Shown piece after piece: positions 8,389-18,496 of a DNA stretch of 64,000 nt. Each line of letters opens with the position of its first letter. Positions within the stretch are counted from its first letter, which is position 1. The DNA comes from JAGQVA01 sp033764335. GTDB lineage: Bacteria; Bacteroidota; Bacteroidia; J057. The notes beneath the pieces were generated by a model that ran no database searches, had not been told where the DNA came from, and was given only the letters and a program-made list of their open reading frames with translations. The stretch lies in contig JANRJC010000013.1 in NCBI GenBank assembly GCA_033764335.1, positions 1 through 64,000 of the forward strand, read 5' to 3'. A program made the position numbers and the translations under genes.

Positions 8389-11300
8389 ATGAAACTTCAA
8401 GACAGGGTTCGACCCCATTATATGTATCACCTAGTTTCGGTGTTTCTTTTGGTTTTATTCGCTGTACCGGTGAATGCACAAACGACCGATTACTCCCCGT
8501 TTTTTGATGAGGCGTATAGTAAATATCCCGATATTCCGAGAGGCGTATTGGAAGCCATCGCATACACCAACACCCGAATGAATCACATTCGTCCGGTGGT
8601 GGAGGGTTGTCAAGGATTGCCGGAATACTACGGAGTAATGGGACTGGTTGTAGATGGAAAAGGATATTTTAATAATACGCTGACCCGCGTTTCAGAGCTT
8701 TCGGGTTTTTCCGAAAGAGACATTATCGAAAGTCCCCGGATTAATATTCTGGCGTATGCGGCTGCTTATTCGGCCGTACAGCAGAACAAACGCCTGGCTC
8801 GTACTTCCATTGAGGCTCACGACCCGATACTTGTCGAATTGAGTGAAATCCCGGTTGACAATTCGGCGACTCACTCCTTTGCATTCGACCAGCAGTTTTA
8901 TTCTGTGTTGAAAGAAATGGAGTCTCCGCACACGGGCACACAACATCGGCTAAACCGTCGTATAGATTTTGAAAAGGTTTTTGGTGCGGAAAACTATCGG
9001 GTGTTGAGTGCGCCTTCGGTAAAAATTTCTTCCGAAAGAGTCAGCGGTTCCAATGGTGCTACTTATATCGCTCCCGGTGCTCGTACTGCTGATTGCACTT
9101 CCTCGCGCGACAAAGCCAATTATTCCGGTGCTATCTGGAATGCAGCCGATAGCAAAAATTATGGCTCACGAGAAGGCGAAAGTGTGCAACATGTCACCAT
9201 TCATACCATTCAGGGATCCTATGCCAGTGCTATCGCCTGGTTTCGCAATCCCGCAGCAAAAGTCTCGACACATTACGTGATACGCGCCTCCGATGGTCAG
9301 GTAACCCAAATGGTCTGCGAAGAAGACCGGGCATTTCATGTCAAAACAGATAATGCTACCGCCATCGGTATCGAACACGAAGGTTTTATTGACGACGGAG
9401 GAGCTTGGTACACCAATGAGATGTACGAAAGTTCGGCCGCACTTGTCCGCGACATTTGCCAGTGTTATAAAATCAATCCGCTTCAGACATTTGGCGGTCC
9501 TCCTACCAATGGTATCCGTACCTTAACCAACACCTGCTATAAAGTGAAGGGACATCAGCATTTCAAAGGTAATAACCATATAGACCCGGGACCTTTCTGG
9601 GATTGGGATCGGTATTATCGGCTGATTAACCCTGAACCCACGCCCGTTACTTTTACCGACAAAAAAGGAGACATATATGATACCGGCGGAGCAAATGGAA
9701 ATTACGGGGATCAGGATCGTATCACTTACCTGATCAAACCTAACGAAGCAACATCCATAACCGTTAGTTTTCGGCATTTTGATTTGGAAGGCACCGCCGA
9801 AAAACCCTATGATTACCTCGATATTTTTGATGGAGAAAATATCAACGGAAAGTATATAGGCAGATTTACCGGAAATAAACTTCCCTCATCGTTTACGGCT
9901 CAGAGCGGGGCTGTTTTTATGGAATTTCGCTCCGACTGTCAGGTCAATCAGACGGGCTGGCAGATTTCCTATCAGTCGGGACGAAAAGACGCTGATTGTG
10001 GAAATCCGACAAGTCTTGCCGCCAGCAATATTTTTCCGATGGGTGCTACTCTGAGTTGGGAGGGTGGGGCAGAAGAATACCTCGTTTACCTCAGTCGTAA
10101 ACTGGAAGACAAATGGGCACTTTACAAAACTACCAGCAATACCATCACGGTTACCGGGCTTAGTGCCAATGGCGTCTATCAATGGCAGATTCAGTCCGTA
10201 TGTGGGAAAGATACCTCGGCCTTGATCGGAGATAGTTTTACTACCCCCAATATTGGTCGAGAAGGAAGCCCGCAAAACTATACCGTGCGGCTGAACCGCG
10301 GGCGGTTCTATGACTCCGGTGGATCCTTTTCCGGGTATGCGATGAACGAAAACTATCTTTACCGAATCATTCCTCCCGACGGAGGAAGGGTGCAGGTAAA
10401 GTTTACCAGCTTTGAAACCGAAGCGAATACGGATATTCTGGTGGCTTATGACGGGCCAGGGGTAAATTCCCGCGAAATTGGCCGTTATTCCGGAAAAAAC
10501 CTCCCGGCTCAGATCACCTCGACCGGTAATGCACTGACATTTCTCTTTACTTCCGACAGCCGCACCAATGCCCCCGGTTGGCTATCCTCCTGGACATCGG
10601 TAGGAGGCACCGCCGGAAACAATGACAATGGCAATACCGCAAACACAGGTACAGGAGGAAATACAAATACCGGCAATACTTCCCCAAACAACGGAAATAC
10701 CGGAAATACTGGGAATACAAATCCAACCCCGCCGGTAGCCGATGACGGAACCTTTGAGGCGGATATTAAATACCCCGTAAGCACACCGGAAACCACCCCG
10801 GTTTTAAATCCTTCCTATACCACCGGATTTACCCTGAAATTTGATGACAAAGACCGCAGTGGGCGAGGCATCGTAAATCAGTTTTACAATATTGCCTACC
10901 AAACCCCTTCGGGTTACCTCGCCAATACAAACCTCGGCTTTTTTTATGATGATTTTAATAGCGGTTTAGGCACTCACTGGAAATCTGCCGGAGGCAACTG
11001 GCAGGTAGTAAATGGGAGACTCACCCAGACCAATGTTTCCCTGGGCAATACCAACCTCTACGCCGAACTCAAACAATCCAATAAGAGCACCTATGTTTAT
11101 CATTGGAAAGCCAAAATGACCGGTGCTTCGGACAACCTTCGGCACGGCTTTCATTTCTTTTGTAGCAAACCCGAAAACCCCGACCGGGGAACCTCCTATT
11201 TTGTATGGATTCGCGATACCGATGACAAAGATTATGTCGAAATCTACAAAACGGTCAACGACCAGTTTGACCGTAAGTTGACGAAAGAAATTTCGCTGGA

Positions 11301-12540
11301 AACAAGCAAAGTTTATGATTACAAAGTGATTTTTAACCCGGTAAAAGGGCGAATAGAGGTATATATAGACAACAACTACATCGGTGCGTGGGTGGATCCC
11401 TATCCACTTTTTACGGGAAAAGCGATTTCCCTTCGCAGTGCCAACTCGCTGGTAACTTTTGACGACATACAAGTATATAAACAGCGGGAAAAAACCGCTT
11501 CGGTGAAAGTGGGAAACAGTGTGGCAGATGATATCCCCGCGAGCGGAGGATTTATCGTAAACTCACTGGTGATAGACCGGAATATCCGCTGGTCGCGAGT
11601 GGGCAGAGGCAGTTCTTTTACCGGTAGCACTCCGCCACCGCCCTCTTCGGCAGAAGAAACCCCTTCCGGTTCTGGCGATGAAAGCGGTACAGCCCCTTCG
11701 GGTTCGTCATCCGTTAATGCGGATTTTACTTTTTCGCCAGATATTCCGGCGGGTGGTCAGAGCTTTTATTTGCCCTCTGACTACGATGGGAGAATCTGGG
11801 ACGCAAATAAATCGCTGGGTTTTTTATGGGATGATTTTCCCGGTACGGGGCCACACCCCGACTGGAAAAAACTCAATGGCTCCTGGCAAGTAAAAGAAGG
11901 AGCTTTACGGCAAATGGACGAAGAAGCCACCAACTCGAATATTTACCTTTCCCTCAACCAGCAAAACAACACCTCCTATCTCTACCACTGGCGTACAAAA
12001 ATCGAATCAGTCGGTGAAAACAGGCGGTTTGGTCTGCATTTCTTTTGCAGTGATCCTACCCAGACCAACCGCGGCGATTCCTATTTTGTATGGTTTCGAA
12101 ACAATGATTCACAGCCCGACAAAGTGGAGATTTACCGGGTGGACGAAAATAGTTTCCCCTCCTTCAGGAAGGCAGCCTTTGTCACTTTATCGGCGAATGA
12201 ATGGTACGATTGTAAAGTGTTGTTTGACCCGGGTACGGGAAAAATTGATGTCTGGCTCAATAATCAGAGTGTACTTTCCTGGCAGGACGACCGCACGCCC
12301 CACCGGGCGGGCAACGCCATCTCATTCCGCACCGGAAACTCAAAAGTTCAGTTTGACGACCTGAGAGTGTATCAGTTAAGCCCGGGGAAAAATATCCGTA
12401 TCACTGTCGGTCAGGCCGAAAACGATATGCTCCGCTTTAAAAGCAGCGGCGGGCGACCTGCGGGAAAAATTTTCGCGCTCCCGCTGGAAAGCAGCGGACG
12501 CTGGGGAGAGGTGAAAGTGGAGGATATTGTGGTGGAGTAA
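8389..12540 (+). CDS. Giant secreted N-acetylmuramoyl-L-alanine amidase with CUB, FN3 and lectin-like repeats
   Basis: This 1383-residue protein starts with a signal peptide ending near 31 (FAVPVNAQ). An all-helical lysozyme-like segment follows (about 32-170; GVLEAIAYTN, YYGVMGL). An amidase_2/PGRP domain spans about 262-415, with zinc-ligand candidates His about 271 (TIHTIQG), His in GHQHFKG (about 388) and Asp in DPGPFWDW (about 398). Next come a CUB domain (about 419-530), an FN3 domain (about 537-620), a second CUB (about 629-740) and a Gly/Asn/Thr-rich linker (about 745-785). Two related modules of about 190 residues follow (about 847-1034 and 1140-1329). They share phrases such as GFHFFCS/GLHFFCS and SYFVWIRD/SYFVWFRN and look like concanavalin-type DUF1080 or LamG folds. 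It should cleave peptidoglycan stem peptides outside the cell, with the C-terminal modules binding glycans or protein. No clear type IX sorting domain is seen at the end. Confidence 0.85.
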   Translation: MKLQDRVRPHYMYHLVSVFLLVLFAVPVNAQTTDYSPFFDEAYSKYPDIPRGVLEAIAYTNTRMNHIRPVVEGCQGLPEYYGVMGLVVDGKGYFNNTLTRVSELSGFSERDIIESPRINILAYAAAYSAVQQNKRLARTSIEAHDPILVELSEIPVDNSATHSFAFDQQFYSVLKEMESPHTGTQHRLNRRIDFEKVFGAENYRVLSAPSVKISSERVSGSNGATYIAPGARTADCTSSRDKANYSGAIWNAADSKNYGSREGESVQHVTIHTIQGSYASAIAWFRNPAAKVSTHYVIRASDGQVTQMVCEEDRAFHVKTDNATAIGIEHEGFIDDGGAWYTNEMYESSAALVRDICQCYKINPLQTFGGPPTNGIRTLTNTCYKVKGHQHFKGNNHIDPGPFWDWDRYYRLINPEPTPVTFTDKKGDIYDTGGANGNYGDQDRITYLIKPNEATSITVSFRHFDLEGTAEKPYDYLDIFDGENINGKYIGRFTGNKLPSSFTAQSGAVFMEFRSDCQVNQTGWQISYQSGRKDADCGNPTSLAASNIFPMGATLSWEGGAEEYLVYLSRKLEDKWALYKTTSNTITVTGLSANGVYQWQIQSVCGKDTSALIGDSFTTPNIGREGSPQNYTVRLNRGRFYDSGGSFSGYAMNENYLYRIIPPDGGRVQVKFTSFETEANTDILVAYDGPGVNSREIGRYSGKNLPAQITSTGNALTFLFTSDSRTNAPGWLSSWTSVGGTAGNNDNGNTANTGTGGNTNTGNTSPNNGNTGNTGNTNPTPPVADDGTFEADIKYPVSTPETTPVLNPSYTTGFTLKFDDKDRSGRGIVNQFYNIAYQTPSGYLANTNLGFFYDDFNSGLGTHWKSAGGNWQVVNGRLTQTNVSLGNTNLYAELKQSNKSTYVYHWKAKMTGASDNLRHGFHFFCSKPENPDRGTSYFVWIRDTDDKDYVEIYKTVNDQFDRKLTKEISLETSKVYDYKVIFNPVKGRIEVYIDNNYIGAWVDPYPLFTGKAISLRSANSLVTFDDIQVYKQREKTASVKVGNSVADDIPASGGFIVNSLVIDRNIRWSRVGRGSSFTGSTPPPPSSAEETPSGSGDESGTAPSGSSSVNADFTFSPDIPAGGQSFYLPSDYDGRIWDANKSLGFLWDDFPGTGPHPDWKKLNGSWQVKEGALRQMDEEATNSNIYLSLNQQNNTSYLYHWRTKIESVGENRRFGLHFFCSDPTQTNRGDSYFVWFRNNDSQPDKVEIYRVDENSFPSFRKAAFVTLSANEWYDCKVLFDPGTGKIDVWLNNQSVLSWQDDRTPHRAGNAISFRTGNSKVQFDDLRVYQLSPGKNIRITVGQAENDMLRFKSSGGRPAGKIFALPLESSGRWGEVKVEDIVVE

Positions 12541-12546
12541 CAAAGA

Positions 12547-13251
12547 TTACATCCCCAACAAATTCTTCGGTTTGGTTGCCCGGAATTCTTTGAGGTAAAA
12601 AGGCTCAAAGGTGATGATATCCTCGAATGCACCTTCCATAAACTGCCGGTAAAGGGATTTGCCCATACCCGTGGCGTTGGAAAGGATGTCGGGCAAAATC
12701 AATGCATTGGGAGAAATGGAAAGAATTTCCCGGCATTTGTCGGCACCGTCGCCGACAAAAATGACCTTTTGTGTGGCGAGAATATCGGAAAAAGCCCCTG
12801 ATTCTATAATTTTAGCCTCTACGGGTGATAACATCTCAATTTGCGAATTGAATAAAGCGCAATAAACCTCCATCCGACGGGCATCAATCATGGGGCAAAT
12901 CCATGCGTTTAGTTGCGTTGCAAGCCCCGTAACCTGTCCGGCAAGTGCATCGAGGCTGCCGGTGCTGAGCAGCGGTTTGTCCACCGCCATACACAGGCCT
13001 TTGGCGGTGGATACGCCTACGCGCAGGCCGGTATAGGAGCCGGGCCCCTTAGCGACGCCAATGGCGTCAAGGTCGGAGGGCGCAATCTCCAAATGCGCCA
13101 GCAGCGACTGGATCATGGGCGTGAGCAGTTTGGCGTGAGACTGTTCTCGCAGGATCGTCATACTTCCCAGCAGATTTTCTCCAGAAAAAACCGCGACAGA
13201 ACCAATGGCCGTAGCCGTCTCGATTGCCAGTATGATTGGGCTTTCCTTCAT
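12547..13251 (-). CDS. tsaB: tRNA threonylcarbamoyladenosine biosynthesis protein TsaB
   Basis: This is a 234-residue ASKHA-fold protein. The N-terminus reads ILAIETATAIGSVAV and is followed by the family signature KGPGSYTGLRVGVSTAKGL. TsaB pairs with TsaD and TsaE to make t6A at position 37 of ANN-decoding tRNAs. It is a non-catalytic dimer partner of TsaD. Length is normal for the family. It is divergent from rqcH, with only about 50 bp between the starts, and converges on the amidase gene with a 6-bp gap. A TAACTTTA box 4 bases before the ATG (13255-13262) is a near match to the −7 consensus. Confidence 0.93.
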   Translation of the reverse strand: MKESPIILAIETATAIGSVAVFSGENLLGSMTILREQSHAKLLTPMIQSLLAHLEIAPSDLDAIGVAKGPGSYTGLRVGVSTAKGLCMAVDKPLLSTGSLDALAGQVTGLATQLNAWICPMIDARRMEVYCALFNSQIEMLSPVEAKIIESGAFSDILATQKVIFVGDGADKCREILSISPNALILPDILSNATGMGKSLYRQFMEGAFEDIITFEPFYLKEFRATKPKNLLGM

Positions 13252-13302
13252 CCGATAAAGTTAGGCACTTTTTTACACCCGCAAAAAAATAGATATTTGT
13301 AC

Positions 13303-14886
13303 ATGCATTTTCATTACTTCACCCTCCGCCACCTCAGTCACCACCTCAATGAATTTCATCAGGGGGAAATCGTCGGGGATTGTTTTTCCCAAAACCGCAA
13401 CGAACTGGTGGTTGAGATGGAAAAAGTTTTTCTACGAATCGGCTGTCATACCCCGCTCACCTACATTGTGCCCTCCGAGGAATTTTCCCGCTCCCGCAAA
13501 AATGTAGTCGAACTTTTTCCCGAAATCAAAGGGCTTTCTTTTGTCCGGAGTCGTGCCGTCGCTTGGGAGCGTGTACTTATCCTCGAATTGGAAAACCAAT
13601 ACGACCTGGTATTAAAAATGCATGGTTCGGCGGCCAATGTATTGCTTCGCCACGAAGGTCAGGTAATCCGGTTGTTCAACAACCAGAAAGAAGAAGATTT
13701 TGATTATACCGAAAACGCTGGACTATTTGACGAAGCCGCCATAAAGCAGGAAGTGCCCGCAGATGAGGAGTTGGTTTTGCAGGCATTGCGCAGGATTTCA
13801 CCGGTGATGGAGAAACAATTTGCCCGAAAGACAGTGGAGCTAATGAAAGCCGGAGCCAGTTTTGAAAGTGCTTATAATCAAATAATTAAATCTGCCGAAA
13901 AAGGAATATTCGCAATTCGGAAATTGCAAACGGGGATAAAGTTTTATCTTTTCCCATCAGGAGACGAAGGAGAAGTATTTATTCGGGGAATTTCCAATGC
14001 GCTACAGCTCTTTCTCCGGGCGCAGTTTCAGTTTAGTTCCTACCGGTCGCGTTACAATGAGGTGGACAAGGAGCTACGTAAGCCCGTCGAAAAATACAAA
14101 AAAGTATATTCCTCCTACCAGACCAATATCCGTCAGCTCGAAGAAGACCGGAATCCGGAGGAGATTGGACATATCCTCATGGCCAATCTTCACGCCATTT
14201 CTCCCCATGTCAAAGAAGTCGAACTGGAAGATTTTTATCAGGGAGGAACCCTTAAAATCAAACTCGATCCCACCTTTTCGGCACAGGAAAATGCCCATAA
14301 ATACTACCAGAAACACAAACAGCGCAAAGGTAAACTCAACTACCTGAAAGGCGAACTGGAAGACATTGAAGGCAAATACCTTGCAGCAGAAGCCGCCCTC
14401 GAAGCGTTCCTTAAAGTACCTTCGCCTGAAGATTTAAGTTTTACGGAGAAAGGGTTTGATTATGAGGAACTTAAACTACTCAAACAGTTTTCCAAAGAAA
14501 AAGCCGATGAGGAAGGGAACAATGAAAAAAAACACCCGTTTCGCACCTACTACCGGGAAGGATTTGAAATATTTGTAGGCAAGGACGGAAAAAACAACGA
14601 CGAGTTGAGTTTCAAATTTGCCTCCCGTGAAGACCTGTGGTTGCATGCACGCGACGTGTCTGGTTCGCACGTCATCATCCGCCAGCGGGCGGGCAAACCG
14701 ATTCCGCCAAGTGTACTGGAGTACGCAGCCCAGCTTGCGGCATTTTATTCCAAACGGAAAAACGATTCACTGGTACCCGTGCAGTACACCACAAGAAAGT
14801 ACATCCGAAAACGCAAAGGCGACCCGCCAGGTTTGGTCGCGGTAGATCGGGAAGAAGTGATTATGGTCGAGCCGGTGAGGGGGTGA
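13303..14886 (+). CDS. rqcH: Ribosome quality control NEMF-family protein RqcH
   Basis: The ATG at 13303 gives 527 residues. The open frame extends back to 12913, but that part lies over tsaB on the other strand and is not protein-like. The protein has an NFACT-N domain (about 1-220), a long charged coiled coil (about 235-345) and a C-terminal NFACT-R domain with the signature DLWLHARDVSGSHV (about 443-456). RqcH/Rqc2 proteins bind 50S subunits carrying a stuck peptidyl-tRNA and add alanine tails that mark the chain for degradation. The length is slightly shorter than the Bacillus protein (about 570). A near-consensus −7 box (GATATTTG, 13292-13299) ends 3 bases before the ATG and hints at a leaderless transcript. 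Confidence 0.88.
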   Translation: MHFHYFTLRHLSHHLNEFHQGEIVGDCFSQNRNELVVEMEKVFLRIGCHTPLTYIVPSEEFSRSRKNVVELFPEIKGLSFVRSRAVAWERVLILELENQYDLVLKMHGSAANVLLRHEGQVIRLFNNQKEEDFDYTENAGLFDEAAIKQEVPADEELVLQALRRISPVMEKQFARKTVELMKAGASFESAYNQIIKSAEKGIFAIRKLQTGIKFYLFPSGDEGEVFIRGISNALQLFLRAQFQFSSYRSRYNEVDKELRKPVEKYKKVYSSYQTNIRQLEEDRNPEEIGHILMANLHAISPHVKEVELEDFYQGGTLKIKLDPTFSAQENAHKYYQKHKQRKGKLNYLKGELEDIEGKYLAAEAALEAFLKVPSPEDLSFTEKGFDYEELKLLKQFSKEKADEEGNNEKKHPFRTYYREGFEIFVGKDGKNNDELSFKFASREDLWLHARDVSGSHVIIRQRAGKPIPPSVLEYAAQLAAFYSKRKNDSLVPVQYTTRKYIRKRKGDPPGLVAVDREEVIMVEPVRG

Positions 14887-14902
14887 GGTTCTCAAGCGGA
14901 GG

Positions 14903-15520
14903 TTATACCTTTACCCAGAAATGATATAATCGGATCATAGAACCATCAATACGAAGGTGGTCAGATTGAAAAACGGCTGTTTTCTCTATCTTTATTTTTT
15001 CGAGTTGTTCGGAGGCCTGCCATTTAGCGTCCAAAATCCATTGATTGACTAATTTAAACCAAAAATTAAAGTATTGTTCTTTCACATAAGCGATCATCCC
15101 ACTATCAGAAAAAAGATTTTCATCATTGTCAAGGCCATGATCACCATCTTTAAATCGTTGAATTCCTGCACCTTTCCCATAAACATATTCATGATCATAA
15201 CGAGGCTTTTGTTTGGTTCCTGATGGCGTAGGTAGCAATTTTGCCTCAATAACAAAGATTAAAAGAGCCCCATTGTAAACGCCGATATCTATTGAATGGC
15301 TTCGTTTTTGGGCAATTTCTCTTATAAAGGAAAACTGACAGGAATTACCCATAAATAAGCAGAAAGCATGGGAATGTTGATTTTCGTTTTTCTTTTTTGC
15401 GAGAACATTTTCAAATTCTTCTGAATGAGGAAAATCATCAAGTTTATCCATTATCGTCGAGACAAGTACTTGAACAAGTCTGTTTGGTTGAAGTTCCCGA
15501 AATGTTTGAATACCATTCAT
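14903..15520 (-). CDS. PD-(D/E)XK-like protein of the restriction-modification operon
   Basis: This is a 205-residue protein. A central strand pair contains Asp78 (SIDIGVY) and, 13 residues on, Glu92-Ala-Lys94 (FVIEAKLL). This is the D-x(n)-ExK arrangement of the PD-(D/E)XK nuclease fold. It lies 10 bp downstream of the large methylase on the same strand and is probably the last gene of the operon. I infer it is the cleavage subunit or an accessory nuclease. The C-terminal 80 residues are aromatic and basic (FNFWFKLVNQW) and might bind DNA. The fold call rests on a single motif and needs structure prediction. It converges with rqcH, 16 bp away. Confidence 0.55.
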   Translation of the reverse strand: MNGIQTFRELQPNRLVQVLVSTIMDKLDDFPHSEEFENVLAKKKNENQHSHAFCLFMGNSCQFSFIREIAQKRSHSIDIGVYNGALLIFVIEAKLLPTPSGTKQKPRYDHEYVYGKGAGIQRFKDGDHGLDNDENLFSDSGMIAYVKEQYFNFWFKLVNQWILDAKWQASEQLEKIKIEKTAVFQSDHLRIDGSMIRLYHFWVKV

Positions 15521-15530
15521 TGCCTAAAGC

Positions 15531-18488
15531 TTAATACCCCGCCTTTTTCAAATCCATAAATGTATCATCTGCATCCCGCAAGGCAATGGATTGGAGCCAG
15601 AAGCGTCTTGCCAGGGGTTTTATGAAATACACACAATCATAGCCATTGACATGATTGTAGCCGCGAATGATTCTTTTGTGAATGGCCCCGCTATTAGCTT
15701 TAATGTCATTGAATAGAGAATCAAATTCTTGCTCAGAATTTGTTTTCATTTCATGTTTCAATCCACCATCTTTCCCAAACCCAAATTGATAACTCACGAA
15801 AGTTGGCGTATGCAGGACTTGTCCGGGCTGCCAGGACTTGCCATTTTCGGCATAGATGTCATTCAATGCATTGCAATAGGTTTCACCGAAGGCCTCAAGC
15901 TCTTCTGATGAAATGGGATCATGTAGGATTTTACCTGCATTATTTTTGCTGATGGCTTTGCCGAGGTGGATGTAGTATTTTAGGACGTCATTTTGTATAA
16001 TTTCTTCAGGATAAGACAATCGTAGGAATTTTTTATTTTCTGGAAAAGGTATTGTTAAGATTTCAGACTTATTTACATCCGTTTCTGTCAAAACCAAACT
16101 GCTACTACTGGTCGCCATAAGATATAGCTGATAATTAAGGTATCCAGAGTTTTCTTTATGAGCAATTTGATTAAATACTTCATTTAAGGTAACTTCATCA
16201 GCTTTAGGGGCGCTAATACCTATGAAATCTCGATTATAATAGAGATGAGAGTTTTGGGTAAACTTATTTTGGCTAGAAATAAAAGCAGCTGACAAAGAAC
16301 TATCACCAATAATTTGATCAATAATCATAAAAGGAGGCTCGTAAATAAACGCATCTTTCAGGTTATTTGCCTGAATGCTAGTATTCTTTTCAACTATTGG
16401 AACACCGTCCTCCTGAATCCCAATAATTTTGTCTTGGTTTTCAATAATTATCTTATTCCCACCTTCAAACCCTCTAGCTTCTTTCCAGTTTTCTTTTTCA
16501 TTGATAAAATCGAATAAAGTATCCAATAAACTCAACCGATAAACCAAATGAAACAACCGCCCCCCTCCCAATAAATTCGTTTTCCAAACAAAATGTTTTT
16601 CAGGATCTATGGCCCAATCCCAACGTACCTGGTGTTTGTCGTAATAGTCAATTTCAAAGCGTGTTTTTTGTTCAATCAACAATTGACGATTTACGACAAT
16701 ATGCTCGATAGCTTGATTTTTTGTAGGGACTTTTTGGGTTAATAATGCGATAACGGGAGTATCTGCCGATCTATGAAACAAATCACGTCTTAAATGTGTA
16801 AAGTCATAAATTTTTTCCACAGTATAACTAGTGAATACCTCCTTACGATAGTTATGGGATAGGGTACTTTTATTATAGAGAAAAACATTAGAAGGAATGA
16901 TCATACATACCCTTTTTCCAAAAAATAAAGCAGCCTCAAAGAATTTGAGTGCCAGTTTATTCCCAGGAACCTTTTTTCCAGTTAGAGTTATTAAGTCCTT
17001 ATCATTAATGGTTCCTTTGGAAGAAGGGTTAAATGGAGGATTGCCAATGACTAAATCAAATTCTACTTGTTGTTCCTTCGCAGCTGTGGCCCAATCTATG
17101 AAATTGATGCCTTGAATGTTTTTCTGACCAAGGTCTTTAAATTTCAGGTTATTCCATATTTCTTTAGGAGTCAGCTTGTTTAAAAAAGCAGTTGTTAAGC
17201 TAAAAATACTCACCAAGGCGGCCACTTCTTCAATATCCACCCCGAATATATTATCTTCTAAGATTTGTTTTGAAACGGCTTGATTGGGATAGCTGAGTTT
17301 TCCCGTCTTTTTCCAATGGTTAATAGTCCACCATTGCAGCATTCTTTTGTATGCGGCTACCAAAAAAACTCCTGAACCGCATGCCGGGTCTAGCACTTTG
17401 AAGCGGTTATGTTGGAATAATTCAGGCTGATCTAAGGGCATGACTTCGTCAATCAATAAATTGACCAGATGCAAGGGCGTATAAACAACATCTTTCTTTT
17501 TTTCACCGTTTCTCCCAGCTTCCGCCTGGATAAAGTTTTCATATATGGCACTAATCACCTCCGCAGGTAAGTGTTTGAAGCTATATTGTTTCCAAATAAA
17601 AAGTTGATTGGTTTTAATATCAATATCCGAGCGGAGAAATTTGGCTATGGGAGATAAATTTGCCTTATCAATTTTTATTAACTCATCCTCTAAAAAGGTA
17701 TCAAATATTTTACCATTAAATTCAGCCGATAAATCTTTTAATATTCCCCGGCAAGCCCCCTTAGAAAGTCCTTCTTCAAAAGTTTCTGACGTTATCTTAT
17801 GCTTTTGATAGATCTCTTTAAGGGTATGCTTTCCATCATCATCTTTGATTTCTTCTAAGAACTTGACTAAAATAGAGGTTATCAGGAGTTTATCAATCGT
17901 TTTTGCTTCAAGTCCAAGTGTTTTATCTGCAATAAGTAAGTCTCTTGCTTTCATCAGATAATCCAACAGAAAAGCATAGGGATTGCTATTTCCATCAATT
18001 TTTTCCTGAAATTCTGATTGTTCCCAAAAAGTTCCACTACCAAATAAGTGAGCTGAATAGTTCGCGTGATTGAAACCCTCAATGGCTTCGCTGGCTAAAA
18101 CCAGATCGGGCCCTTCCAAAGAGACGTCGTCTCCTGATCGTTTGGCAGGCCTTCTTGCGTTGAGTATATCTATTCGGGTTTTTCCAAGTATGATATAGAT
18201 GTCAATTTTACCAGCGCTCCAGAGAGCGGCATGTAACGCTTTATGTGCTTCAGTATTAAAAAAGGAATCGGGCTGATTAAACAAACATACGGTAGGAATG
18301 GAAGAGTAGGGTTGGGCGTCAGTTTCAGTTTTATAGAAACGCCTAAAAAAGACAGCATCTGCTTGCGGGGAGAGTTTTTTTACCTCCTCAATGTACAGGC
18401 GTTCCACATTGTTTTGAGCTTCGTTCAAATTATGAACAAGACCATTTTCTGTGGTGAACCCCAATTCAGTAAGAAAGGTATCGTTCAT
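15531..18488 (-). CDS. Eco57I-like adenine-specific DNA methylase (type IIG/class I style)
   Basis: This 985-residue protein carries an N6-adenine methyltransferase core. Motif I (SAM binding) is VLDPACGSGVFL around 364 and catalytic motif IV is NPPF around 481 (DLVIGNPPFNPSSKG). The order motif I then IV is that of gamma-class enzymes. The N-terminal 330 residues contain a strand-rich region (KIDIYIILGKTRIDILN) and helices typical of class I/IIG restriction-modification proteins. The C-terminal 400 residues are a probable target-recognition domain. It is the middle gene of a three-gene operon, 8 bp after the controller gene. It may both modify and, with its N-terminus or the downstream protein, cleave DNA. 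The recognition sequence cannot be predicted. Confidence 0.83.
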   Translation of the reverse strand: MNDTFLTELGFTTENGLVHNLNEAQNNVERLYIEEVKKLSPQADAVFFRRFYKTETDAQPYSSIPTVCLFNQPDSFFNTEAHKALHAALWSAGKIDIYIILGKTRIDILNARRPAKRSGDDVSLEGPDLVLASEAIEGFNHANYSAHLFGSGTFWEQSEFQEKIDGNSNPYAFLLDYLMKARDLLIADKTLGLEAKTIDKLLITSILVKFLEEIKDDDGKHTLKEIYQKHKITSETFEEGLSKGACRGILKDLSAEFNGKIFDTFLEDELIKIDKANLSPIAKFLRSDIDIKTNQLFIWKQYSFKHLPAEVISAIYENFIQAEAGRNGEKKKDVVYTPLHLVNLLIDEVMPLDQPELFQHNRFKVLDPACGSGVFLVAAYKRMLQWWTINHWKKTGKLSYPNQAVSKQILEDNIFGVDIEEVAALVSIFSLTTAFLNKLTPKEIWNNLKFKDLGQKNIQGINFIDWATAAKEQQVEFDLVIGNPPFNPSSKGTINDKDLITLTGKKVPGNKLALKFFEAALFFGKRVCMIIPSNVFLYNKSTLSHNYRKEVFTSYTVEKIYDFTHLRRDLFHRSADTPVIALLTQKVPTKNQAIEHIVVNRQLLIEQKTRFEIDYYDKHQVRWDWAIDPEKHFVWKTNLLGGGRLFHLVYRLSLLDTLFDFINEKENWKEARGFEGGNKIIIENQDKIIGIQEDGVPIVEKNTSIQANNLKDAFIYEPPFMIIDQIIGDSSLSAAFISSQNKFTQNSHLYYNRDFIGISAPKADEVTLNEVFNQIAHKENSGYLNYQLYLMATSSSSLVLTETDVNKSEILTIPFPENKKFLRLSYPEEIIQNDVLKYYIHLGKAISKNNAGKILHDPISSEELEAFGETYCNALNDIYAENGKSWQPGQVLHTPTFVSYQFGFGKDGGLKHEMKTNSEQEFDSLFNDIKANSGAIHKRIIRGYNHVNGYDCVYFIKPLARRFWLQSIALRDADDTFMDLKKAGY

Positions 18489-18496
18489 ATTTATAG

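Noticed and set aside
12913..13302. 390-base in-frame extension of rqcH upstream of 13303
   Set aside because: It lies antisense over tsaB, has no NFACT similarity, and a near-consensus −7 box sits just before 13303.
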